From: Luscinia megarhynchos
Lineage: Eukaryota > Chordata > Aves > Passeriformes > Turdidae
Direction of reading: 5' to 3'
Assembly (NCBI GenBank): GCA_034336665.1
Contig: JAPFBE010000002.1
Coordinates: forward strand, 4,634,146-4,698,145
Length of the DNA: 64,000 nucleotides
Shown here: positions 25,880 through 37,286 of the stretch, in pieces
How positions within the stretch are numbered: position 1 is the stretch's first letter
Layout: every line of letters begins with the position of its first letter
Translations under genes and position numbers: made by a program
Notes under the pieces: generated by a model
Seen by the model: the letters and a program-made list of their open reading frames with translations, nothing else
Database searches by the model: none
What the model was told of the DNA's origin: nothing

Positions 25880-26948
25880 AAGCCTTTCATTCTGTCTCCC
25901 ACAGCATTCTCTTGGAGAAGCTGGTGGTCTATGGCTTGGCTGGGTGCACCTTGGATAAGTGTACTCTATGCTGGATTAAAAACTGGTTGGATGCCCAGGC
26001 CCAGAGAGTTGTGGTGAATGGAGCCACATCCAATTACTGCCTGGTCACTAGTGGGGTTATTGGGGCACATCCTGTTTAATATCTTCACTGATGGTCTGGA
26101 CAAGGGGATCGAGTGCCCCTCAGTTTGCAGATGACATTAGGCTAGGCAGAAGCGTTGATCTCCTGGAGGGCAGGAAGGCTCTGCAGAGGTTTTTGGACAG
26201 GCTGGATTGATGGGCTGAGGCCAATGGTATGAGGCTCAACACAGCCAAGTGGACAGCTGCTACACTTGGGTCACAACAACCCCAGGCAGTGCTATGGGCT
26301 GGGGGAAGAGTGGCTGCAAAGCTGCCTGGCAGAAAAGGACCTGGGGGTGCTGCTTGACAGCAGTGGAACATAACCTAGTGTGTGCCCAGGTGGGCCAGCA
26401 GGCCAATGGCATCCTGGCCTGGATCAAAAATAGTGTGGCCAGCAGGACCAGGGCTGTGATTGTCTCTCTCTATTGGGCTTTGGTGAGGCTGCATCTCAAG
26501 TCCTGTGTTCAGTTCCAGGTCCCTCTCTTAGTAAGATATTAAAGTAAGATATGAGTGAGTCCAGAGAAGGGCAACAAAGCTGGTGAATTGTCTGGAGGGT
26601 AAGTCCTCTAGCTGAGGGAGCTGGGGTTGTTCAGCCTGGAGAAAAGAAGGCTCAGTGGTGTTTTTATTGCTCTCTACAACAATCTGCAAGGAGGTTGTGG
26701 CAAGTGGGGCACAGCCTCAAGATGCAGCAGGAGAGGTTCAGGTTGGACATCAGGAAGAATTTCTTCAAGGAGAGGGTTGCCAAGCATTGGAACGAGCTGC
26801 CCAGGTAGGTTGGTGGAGTCACCATCCCTGAAGGTGTTCAAAAAACAAGTGTACTTGGCACTTAGTGCTAGTTGACAAAGTGATCAGTTAAAGGTTGGAG
26901 TTTATGATCCTGGAGGACTTTTTCAACCTAAACAATCCTATGATTCCA
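25880..26948 (+). mobile_element. CR1 LINE, 3' third of reverse-transcriptase ORF plus 3' UTR, inactivated
   Basis: Read on the plus strand, the fragment encodes the C-terminal part of the CR1 reverse transcriptase in pieces: FHSVSHSILLEKL, then WIKNWLDAQAQRVVVNG and VTSGV, then in other frames [35 protein letters not shown] and [13 protein letters not shown]. It ends with the CR1 3' terminus CCTAAACAATCCTATGATTCCA. Frameshifts and stops separate the pieces, so it makes no protein. A 10-bp direct repeat (AGTAAGATAT at 26530 and 26543) interrupts the frame. The 5' truncation point is uncertain, between about 25850 and 25885, roughly 100 bp downstream of the solo LTR. It lies antisense to HECW1 and reads as a decayed, non-mobile copy. 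Confidence 0.92.
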
Positions 26949-29900
26949 TACCTCACTTGCAATTCTACACAAAACCATGAGGTTGTTACCCACACTCAAC
27001 ATTTCTTCTCCTCATATTTCTATGTAAACACACAAAGATCTTCAACTCATGAGTAGCAGAGATTATAAGATATTCTGAAAATGTCTGTTTATGCCTTCAA
27101 CAGGAATTTAATTTTATATTAAGAATTGTCCAAGAGAAGATGCAAATCAGAATCACGTGTCACCTGACACACATGCATCTAAATGTACCTCAGAAGAACT
27201 TCAGTAGAAGGAAACATGGTAAAGCTGTAAGCAGTGCTAACTGACACAGAGATGGGAGAGGTCAACAGCTTCTTCCCTCCATCTTTGCTAATCCTGGAAC
27301 ATGGGAGAAGACAATAAAATTGAACAAAGGTAAATGCAAAATATGAAGAAAGCAAAGCTGTTTTTTGTACTTGCAAGGCCTAATTAAAGGGAAAAATTTG
27401 ACCCTGTTGGGGACACAGAAAGTTACAATTGACAAGCTCAAAATTATTCCCTGCTGCAATGACTTGCAGTCATCGTCTCCCACTTCCAACAGGAAGACAA
27501 GCTTTTCCAACAGCTGCTTCTCCATGCAGGTCCAGTGCAGGGCAGGAAAGGACAGCTAATGAAAACATTACAGCAAGTCATGATGTGGATAAGCAGTCCT
27601 GGAAAGAGAATGGAACACAGAACACCAAACCCTGGTATTTTCCTCTTTATGCCCCATCAGGCAGTACTGTAGACATACCAGATATGAATGACATAGAGGA
27701 TTTCATGCCCATGCAGTGCAAGATTCTTATAGCTTCTATGGTCTTGGGTGTTGGACTAGCTGGATACTGGCTTCACCCTGGCTACATTCTTGTTCCTTTC
27801 TTTTCTGAGTGAAAAGTGATTTTTAAAAAAAAATAAGATTGTGCCAAGTATAAATAATTCTTTCCCTAAATGATAGTCAAACACACACAAAAAATGGGTA
27901 GAATACAATGTTCTCTTTTTAAATTCATTAGCAGGCCTCTAGTGCACCCAGTGAGATTTAAATCAATGTGTACAAAATTGTCAGTAACAAATCAAACTGG
28001 CAAATGCAGGGAAAAAGGGTAGAAAAATAATCTATTTTGTAAAGCAACATCAAAGCAAACCTTTTTGCAACTTCTGAATTACAACATACTGGAAAGCTGT
28101 GTCATCTAGTCTAAACTACCCCTGGTAATTTATCTGGTGCTCAGCCACAATCAGATTCATGCCCTATCAAAGGCAAGTAATTCCTAGATGGGAGGAAGCA
28201 TGAGGTGCTCCCCAGGTCTAAATAATTCTTTCCTTCCCCCTTCAAAAACTAAAATATCTGCCCTCAGACCCACTGTGTAATGTCAGGAACTGCACTGTTT
28301 TTCAGTAATCTGACCAGATGCAGAAGAGAATATCTAAGAATGCAAAAAGCCAAAACAAGGATCATTACACCAGTGCAGTGTGCTGAACAGTTGCTGATCT
28401 CTCCATAATTTACTAAACCACAGAAGGGAGCAATATGATGTGCAGATATTACTATGACTATTATGTGACTGTAACAAGAGACATTCCAAAAGGAAGTGGC
28501 TGGGAAATACCAGACTCTTATTGAACCCATTAACAAATAAATGGCCTGTGTAATAGTCTTCTCAGTGTTGCTGAAATAAAATCACTCCAGTTCCCATCTG
28601 TCATGCTTTTTATTTCTTCATTTCAACTCTGTGCTGTATTGCAAGTCTGCTAATTAAACCATTCTAAATCTACATTTAGAAGTTCATACAGTATCAGATG
28701 CCCACTAAGGTTAAATTTGACCCAAATGTCTTCTTTGAAACAGTACATACCAAGAAATTAGGACAACGGAGAAGCCCAAAATTGGTGCAACTGACCTGCA
28801 CAGTGAAGGCTAGGCTGTAGCCAGTGATACCTGGGGATGGGTCAGCAGTTCCACAATTGGTGTTGCTTAGGTGGAGTCCATGAGAGGGCAAGAAATGGAC
28901 AACAATTTAAGGGAGCCTGAAAATGGTAGCATTAACCCTGGTTTTTGTTCTGTCTTACTCTGCTTTAAATCTGCAGAACTTTTCATTTGGACTATCACAA
29001 CAGGAAAAAGTCTGATGGATGAACACTTACAGACTTATTTTACTTAATTAAAAGATGCCACCTTTTTCTTATGTTTAACTCCATTGCAGCTATGTCTACA
29101 GCAACACATCATATGTGAAGCTACGAGGAATTTAAGCATGCCTGCAGTGGGTAAGAGAGGACTAAAGACGACAGTGTCAGGACCTCCACAACTTCCACTC
29201 CAGACCATTCCACTCTTCAGTGCACCGAACAGGACACCTGTCCTGGCCACCCTGCCTGTACAGGCACACAGCCTTTCCCTGCTTCAAGCACCTGGTACTC
29301 TGCCTGGGATACACTTGATATCAAGGCCTAGTTCCTCCATGCTCTCATATACTCCCTGGATTCAGCACAGGAGGAAAAGGGCACTGGCTGTCAATGCAGC
29401 AATATGCGCAGGGTTGCTGCTTGACACGGCACTCCATGGTGATTGTCCCAAGGCAGCATGGCCAGTGCCTCCTCGGTGACAAGCACTGCGTTCCAGAGAG
29501 GGGCAGCACTGATCCCTGCTCACCTGCTGCTGCACATCCCACACGCACCGTACAAGAGGCTCTTCCCCTTCTCTCCCAGATATGCACTTCTTGAAGATCT
29601 GTCTGAAATATGCAGGTGGATTTGGGCAGGAAAAACACTGAGAAGTATTTTGGGAGCATTTGTTGCATAAAATTTTTTCCAATCCATTCTGATTTTTTGA
29701 TGCCAAGACTAATTTTAGGTACATGTGCTTGCAATTCCATTAAGATGATCAAATAACATGTCTTTCATATGGATGAATCAGAAAATTATGAAGACTGCAA
29801 ATTAAATAACATTTAAATATGCAAACAGCTGTGTGCTGGAAAGCAGAGACATTCCTCCTGGGATGGAACAATAAAAACACACATACCTGCATATTGAGAG

Positions 29901-32900
29901 TTATGGGCTGCTGTTCAGGAAATCAATGTTCACAGAGAAAATTGTTTGTACCTCCCCTGCTCAATTTCTGCTTGTTAGATAATAAATTAGGAGTACTTAC
30001 CTTTCAAAAACAGTGTAAATCTACTAATGAATGGTAAGAGGAGTTTCAACCATACCAAGTTGAAAAGTTGATAACAAGATAGAGAAAAAAGTCACCAGGA
30101 GCATGGACCTGGATAATTTCTTACTTTAGCCACTGACACACCTGAAATCTGTCATAATGAAAATGCAAGTGACCTAACTTTACAGTTCTATCTGTTTTGA
30201 AAGACACTGCCAATTTGAAGGAGAATAATTAAACATTTCAGTAGGGTTTCAGCACATGCTCCACACCTTTACTAAATCGGAACTGTAAAAGCAAGTATTA
30301 TTAAACAGCACTCAGAAGAGACCTTCATTACAAATTAGTTTTCTTAATATTTAAAGAAAATCTCGACCACCCCTATTCAAAATGAGAGTAGGGAAACTAA
30401 AAGGAAGAAAAAGGTTATTATTTATAACACAGTGACTATAGTTACGCTGCAGTTGGAGGACCAATTACATCCTGGTTACGCTTTCCAACTCCACTAATTC
30501 ATATAAATGAAGTGCTTGCTACATGGCAGGGTAATTGCAGTGTAAATACAATAGACTGTATATAACTGGATACTGAAAAAGAGTCTGTGTTACTGAGGTG
30601 GCAATGAGAATTAATTTGGACGTGTCATTAACCTTCAAATTCTCTGAATCAGTGATAATTAGGATATAGAAAAGCATAACCAAAAATGTAATTACACTGA
30701 ACTAAGGACTCAACTGTGCAAGTATTAAGAAGCTGCTCATGGGAGTAAGTGTGCTTGAACATGAACTGAGTATGACCAAATCAGGTTGTAAAACTGAGGG
30801 TTTATAATAAAACAACATGGAAGTGAAAAAAAAATTAATTACATTTTTCAGATGTAAGAAGCATGCTGAGGGTTGTTCTGGTATCAAAAATTATTCCCTT
30901 ATATTAAGTAGCTAGTGGGGTCAAATTCTGCCAGGAAAGCCCCCCCCTTCCATCTGAATGCATGTTAGCTGTAGCCACTGGAATAGCTGGTGTATCCCTT
31001 CTCTAGAACTTTCCAAAGGAAGTATACAATGAGTACAGACAGGACTTTGGAATATGAAAGTGCTAGTGTTCCCCATGCACATCAAAACTTTGTTGATTCC
31101 CTTCTAAGAAGTATTATTAAACTTCTCTGATCAGCTTCTGTGAACTATGACAGCTTCCTAACTCCAGATACCATAATGTTCTTTTGCACACAATGACAAA
31201 ACTGCTCCTTGAATGCCTATAGAAAATCAATGACATACTGAACTGTCTGTTCAAATGCTAAAACAACTCCCCAGTCAATGTAATAATTTCTTTGAATTCA
31301 AAGACTTGTGTCTTCATGTTAGACCACTTTATGATGTTAGCCTACACCAGTGCCAATGTAAGAGCACATCTGCAGGCAGGGTGTGGACAGCACTGCTGCT
31401 GTTGTGAAAGAAATCCTGCATCAGGGACAACCCAAAATGGGCAGCTACTTCCAACAGATGAGAAACCACAGAGATCACTTTTCCTTCCAGAGTTTATGGA
31501 TCAGCTACTTTATTCAGAATTATTCACCTCAAATGGTTAATTGGGGAATCCACTCTCTTTCAGCAATTGTTTCTTAGCATATATATTTTCTGCTAAGTGC
31601 CCTTTTACATTGGAAAGGGACTATATGCTGGCAAAGAACTTTGCATTTGACTGCTTCCTTTCAGCTGAATGAATATTTCCAGTCACTTCCTCTTCTCATT
31701 TGGCTTATGAATTACTTATCTTTGCAGGTAAGAGGGTGAACATTGGTGGTACTAAAAGTGCTGCTCCCTGCCTTATATTAGAAGGCAGCTGCAGCTGGGG
31801 GAGCTCCGGCTACTTCTCAGCTCAAGATAAGGAACGGGGATTCTTTTGCTCACTCTTGACAAATAATCGCCTAAGCAAACCCATAGCTTCCAGAGAGGTG
31901 CTGCTTCCCTCCCTGTAAAGCTGAGCCTTTCAAGGTACAACGCTTACACTAGTTAAAGATGTACCTGGCTTGCATTCTTTTCTGTGATTAATTGTAGCAG
32001 CCTCATGTTGTGTTTTCCATAAACATTTTTTAACTTCAATTGCTGAACAGTGCAGAAGCCACTAGAAGTTTCTCTTCCCTCTTTATTTGCTGTCTGCTGA
32101 AGTATAATCACACCTACACCGTCCAAACCAGACTGTTACATTTGTTTCCATAGCAATGTCCTAGAAATATGGACAGCTTTAAAACTCACTTATCACAGAA
32201 TCAGGCATGAAGTGAAAAAGAAGACACAGGTGAGATTTTAAAATCCAGCCTCCCAATAGAATGAGAGATACAGCTGCTTGTACGTGAACACTCTCATAAA
32301 ATCTCATCTTGCAGCACATGCATGGAAATGAAGCAGAATCCTTCATTATCAAACACTCCTCGGCAGCCCACGCTCTGACGTGACAGCACGTAATGCAAAT
32401 ATTTACAGCAGGAAGTCCTCAGGAATGATCAGTCACCACCAAATAGCAGCTGCTTATCAAGCAGTAATTCCTGCTGTGGGAAACCCGCCTGAGGCAGCAC
32501 TTCCCCACAAACACAACACAGAGAGGGTCTCTTTCAATAATCAGCTCCAATTTACACAGCTTTTCCCACAATCTAAGTGTATCTGATGAGTCCCAACACG
32601 ATCTGTGAGACAGAAACAGTGGCATGAAAGCTCCAGAGGTTCAATCAGCTGAGGTTCTCTGCATCTAATACACAGTGAGTGAATGCTCCCAATTTAGTGT
32701 AGACATTTGTCCTGAGGCTAAAGCATTGATTCTCCACTTACTGCCTTTTAATTGTGATGTAGCCAATTTATCTTTTTTAGGCTATAAACTCTTAGGAGAA
32801 AAAACTCTTCGTCTTTCTTCTGCATGCTGTTCTCATGGCAGTTTTATTTTACTGCAAGAAAACCTTGTTCAGGTTGAATGATTTTTATATTAACAGTATA

Positions 32901-33702
32901 ACACTTCCCTGTTGCTGGAATTAATTGCTGTAACCTGTATTTCTTTCTACAACAATGTCTGATGTAAAGTTGAATCAGTGTGGACAATATTATGAATAAA
33001 TGAAGAGTAACAAATACAGGAACATTCCAGAGGTTGTGAAAATGTTCTTTTCTACTGAGAAAACTGTTTGCTTATCCATATCATGGTAATGTTTGTGCTT
33101 TGTAGTATAAATTCCTGTGCACAAGCAACACTGCTTTCTACTAGTCCAGAAAAAAAGGAGCCAGGCAGGATGTTCCTTTTCTTTTTTTCCACAGTTGCAG
33201 GTGCTGTTTTTTACTGTCATTACCCCCGGCCTATCTGCTGCCCCAAATTCACATTTAAGCGTCTGCCATGTATGAATTGGCCAAAGTGCACAGCTCTTCA
33301 TTCCCAGATATTCAAGCTTGATGATTCACAGGCAATAAAATGTGACAGGACTTTTCACCAACAAACAAACTGCAGGGCATCATAATCAGCAGGCAAGGCA
33401 GCTCTAATAACTGGGTTACAGCATAAGGAGATAAACTCAAATGGAGCAGAACATTCATAAGACAAGAAATGTGAGATGCTACTCAGCCTAAAGCACTGGT
33501 GCTGTACAAAGTCATCCAACTTACACAGCAGCTTTTTTTCCCCGTTGGAAGCAGGATTCCTTTCAACTGCCAGTTAAAGGTGATCTCAGCAGCGCATGAA
33601 CAAGAATGGCAACTGCTTACAGCCCCCAGCATGACTACTTCCAGCTTCTTTTCCCTTTTCAGTTGCAGCAAACCGCAGACAGGCAGATAATGGAGGAGGT
33701 TT

Positions 33703-33717
33703 TTTGTTGTTGTTGTT
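33703..33717. repeat. (TTG)n microsatellite
   Basis: A run of TTG units follows a T-run (TTTTTGTTGTTGTTGTTTT). It is a short simple repeat with no other feature attached. Confidence 0.8.
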
Positions 33718-36700
33718 TTAAGTTGTGATGTTAGGATACTGCTGGTAGTCAGTGTTTTCAGACTCGTTGACAGGACACACACCAAGCAGCCAATATGCCA
33801 GCTGCTGCCCCAGTGCAGAAGCTGCCACGCGCTTGCAGGCTTGGACAGAACCCACTTGGCTCTGGCATCAGCTGCAGATGAGTTAGTGCTAGCAGTAAAA
33901 ACACTGTCCCCAGAAGGTCACCTGTCCCCAAATGCTGCTTCTCAAAGGACACCTGCTCTGGACTTTTTCCTAAGCTGTGCTAAAAAATTGGTTTGCTTAT
34001 GTCAAAAACACAAAGCCTCCTTCCCCCTGACCCCCTACTGACAGCCTAAGAGTCAGTGAATTTATGACACTGTTACTACAATGGCAAAACTCCTTTGGTT
34101 TCAAACTTCAGCCTCAACACCCACAATAGCATCCCTAATGAGATAATCTCCCTGTAAAGCTATTTTTTCTAACATACTCAGGTCCATTGGCCACTGCTGA
34201 AACTTCTACTGGCTGCAATAGAGGGTAAGTTTCTAAGCTGAGATCACAGGATGGCTTTTTTTCAGCAGAAAGGATGTGCAGGAAGCTGTCCCAGGATCTG
34301 AAGAAAGCTTCCTCTGAGCAGCAGAGGCCCTCTCTGCACTGATGCCACAGCAGTTGGAAGACCACAGCTTTTGTTGGTACTGTAAGAAATGCCATGGCTG
34401 GCACCCTGGGGCAGTGCTCTGAACCACTGGAGCAATGAAAACAACTGAAGAATTTGATGCATCCCCTTCCATCAAGAGGGGCCCCATGTGTCAAATCTCA
34501 CTGGGGTAAGAAGTGTCAGGGCCCTCAGATGAGCTACAGGCATGGTGCTAGACTGTCACAACCCCTAAATGATTGCACATATAGTGAATATAGTGAAATC
34601 ACAGTCAAAGGTGAGTGTTTGCAGTTGTAGAGATAACATCTGCACTTTGCATTGTAATATCCAACCTCCAGCAGAAGCTAGTGCAGAGGCCCACAAAACC
34701 AAGAAAAGAGTAGGGCTGGGCAGATCCCTTGTTATCCTCTTCCCCACCTGTGTAGTGGGAGTAACACCACTTGCCAATGAATGATACAGGATGCTATAAA
34801 ACATTCAAACACTTCAGTAATAGAGGTTGGACATGTACTGCAGAGAGCCAGATGGAGAAAGACATCTAGTGGTGTCAGCTGGGACTAGAATTTGGAGGAC
34901 CACACTCTGCTGAAAGCCTTCACACAGGCATGAGTCGGCCCAGTATTTTTCTCCAAACTCTGAAGGAGTTTTCAAATCTATGGCCCTTTTTCCTCCTCTT
35001 TGCACCCATACAGAAGGGTCCATGAAAGTTCATTCTACAGAACATTTGCTGCCATTCCCTTGCTTTTATTGTCTTCACTTAGTATTTGCCTTACAATGCA
35101 CCAATAAGTAATGCAGCAAAACAAGGAAGAAGAAAACAACAGACAACAAGGTGCTGTACCTACAACACTGCTGGCCTCTCTGGTCTGCAAAAAACCCACA
35201 CAGGCTATTTTGAAACCCAGGAAGGCAGGAAAAATTAGAAGATTATAGAAAAAGAATGCTATTTCCAAGGACACTGGTTGTGTTCTCAAACAGAAAACCA
35301 TTATCTGATACCACTTTTAATCATATTTTGGTTTTTAGTTGTGTACAGTATACTTAACTAAAGGTCACAACAGGCAGTCCTCATCTGATTTCTATGAAGA
35401 CCATGAGTACTACATGAAGAGGATTTTCTTTTAAACACAAGTCCTGCCCTGGCTGAAAGTGAATGGCTGTTTATTTCCCATAATACAGAAATAGGTATGT
35501 AAAGGTCTCAACTAAAGAACTTGGAGAGATTACCTATTTGCATATTACAAAAGCATAGATCCTCAGGCATTCTTCTACTGATTTCATACATACTGCTAAT
35601 ACTTAATAATGAGAGAGTAATCCTTCCATACTAGATCTGAAAAATTTGTGCAGTTGGCTCCAACTGAGGTCTAAGACATGGATGGGAGTAATGCAAAAAC
35701 AAATTCTAATCTCCCAGCCTACTGGTATTTATTGCCTTGGTTGGCTGGCTTTTCTTTCAGAGAAGAAAGAGGCTAAATCAACAACAGACATTATCCCAGC
35801 AAATTACACCAACTGGGAAATCAGCAAGAAGTCCTGGGGCAACAAGAAGTGAGTCACTACAGGCTAAAAAGAACTTTCCAGCATCCCTCAGAATGAAGAT
35901 ATCCAAGGCCACATCCTAATGTTCTTCTGAAGACAGCTGAAGGAAACTCTCCAGGCACTAAAACTGATGAATGGCTTCACATCAGAAAGGAGCAACAAGA
36001 CATGAATGCCTTTTAGTCCTAAAGGATGTGCCAGCAGCCCCTATCCAGCATCTAGTTTGCACCTGCATTGTGTATCAAAAGAAGGCAAGGAGAAATCACT
36101 AAAAGTCTTTTCATGGCTCAGGGGTGAAAAAATGAATCCTTTCTGGCTCTGGTGGAATCAGATGCAGCCAACACGCAGCATGGGAGACTTTTCAGCCTTT
36201 CTAGAAATAATAACTTTGGAATGGGAAAAAAACAAATCAATCAAAAACCCACACCAAAAAAAGCAACAGAAACAAACACCACCAGAAAAAAAAGGCTAAA
36301 AAATTAAGCTTCAGTGATGTCCACTGAAACCTACATACATCCATAGGTAAGACAGTTCTTTCCGTTTCTTTTCTGAATCCATCTTCCAGACTAAACAATA
36401 TCTGAACTAGTCTTTTTCTTATGCTGGTTGGAATACAACTCCTCAGCTCATGCAGGTCTCTGCCAAGCCTGGCAGGCAGTGAAACACTGTCAGCAAGGCC
36501 AGACAAGCTTTGGAGGTCATCAAGTCTCTTTGTGGGCTTTTAAAAGATGTTTCACTCTCAGGGTGATAAAATTTCCAAATACCAGACAAGATACATAGCT
36601 TTTTAGAGCTATCTAAGCCACAGAGCTTTGCTAGGCTCTAGCAAATGAAAACTGCTCTCAGTGAAGCCTCAATCTGTCAAAAACGATGTTCGGTCCTTTG

Positions 36701-37191
36701 ATAGATCAGGTCCTGAGTGCCCACTTCTTACCACTGATGGAGGCATGTCAGTGTGCTTGTTCCTGGAACTCAGAGACACCGTGAAAATGCTCATTTTGAA
36801 AAATGCACTTTAAAAAGGAAAATCTTCTCCCTTTCTGGACGCTTACTGTATTTACTGTCCAAGGATCCCAAATCCTCTAGGGGTACCACCCAAATCTCAC
36901 AGCATCCAGCAGAGAGAAGACAGCTTTACAGAACAAGACACAGCCAGGAGGTGGGATTTGCCCCAAATCAGAGGGGTAAGCAGTGACAAACTCAGAGCTG
37001 AATCAACATTCTCTTGGCATACAAATCCACATCTTCATGGAAAGACTCATTTCTCTGGACCATAACCAATGAAGAGCAAATACTATGTTCAGTTTTGATA
37101 TAAAGATATATAAAGCAGGCAGGGAAAGCAAGGTATAGCACAGTGACAATGGAGTATACATGGAAAAAAATAAAATATCAGCACAACTTAC

Positions 37192-37286
37192 AGGAGCTGC
37201 GTTGTTTTTCACTGTCACACTTGGAGTCGTGGCTCGTAGAGCTCCACTCACGCCATGGTAGTACTTGAAGCAGATCTTTGTTTCAG
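37192..37286 (-). CDS. HECW1: HECW1 internal coding exon, N-terminal (HECW_N) domain part
   Basis: This 95-bp exon is the most upstream HECW1 exon in the window. Read on the minus strand it starts with CT, completing a proline codon split C|CT, then encodes 31 residues beginning [20 protein letters not shown] and ending KNNAAP. It is preceded by a T-rich tract and TTTAG acceptor, and followed by a GTAAGT donor directly after the CCT codon (phase 0). The peptide matches the segment of the N-terminal HECW domain that lies ahead of C2 in NEDD4-like HECW ligases. It fits HECW1 rather than HECW2, which as I remember it reads [22 protein letters not shown] here. HECW1 is a mainly neuronal HECT E3 ligase; Dishevelled-1 and mutant SOD1 are reported substrates. 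The reading frame beyond both borders is intronic. Paralogue assignment is from remembered sequences. Confidence 0.95.

Larger units (their letters stand above)
11687..37191 (-). other. HECW1: HECW1 intron, 25,505 bp, with CR1 and LTR insertions
   Basis: This intron lies between the 37192-37286 and 11611-11686 exons, with GTAAGT donor and CAGCAG acceptor borders. It carries the two recognised CR1 fragments, one solo LTR, a perfect 13-bp hairpin close to the acceptor, a 22-nt poly-A run inside a purine tract near 21203, and short tandem duplications near 16134 and 18559. The stretches 12.2-20.2 kb, 20.6-25.1 kb and 27-37.1 kb otherwise show only non-coding, AT-rich sequence. Open frames there (for example 23336-23770, 27429-27812, 29084-29479 on plus and 34135-34494 on minus) have no recognisable family. 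Confidence 0.85.

Noticed and set aside
25765..25880. Possible primer-binding site and internal ERV sequence after the LTR
   Set aside because: The LTR is closed by a perfect CTGGG duplication at 25760-25764, and no tRNA-complementary TGG...AC primer site follows.
27429..27812. 127-codon plus-strand frame with a hydrophobic C-terminal stretch (ILIASMVLGVGLAGYW)
   Set aside because: Resembles a membrane segment, but no homology is recognised, there is no promoter or splice context, and a single hydrophobic run occurs easily by chance in T-rich DNA.
29084..29752. Overlapping open frames on both strands in a GC-richer patch
   Set aside because: Frames on both strands simply reflect fewer stop codons in GC-richer DNA. 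The patch is not CpG-rich enough to call an island, and no protein family is recognised.
34135..34494. 119-codon minus-strand frame, checked as a possible extra HECW1 exon
   Set aside because: The peptide does not match HECW1, and the flanking exons already join in phase without it.
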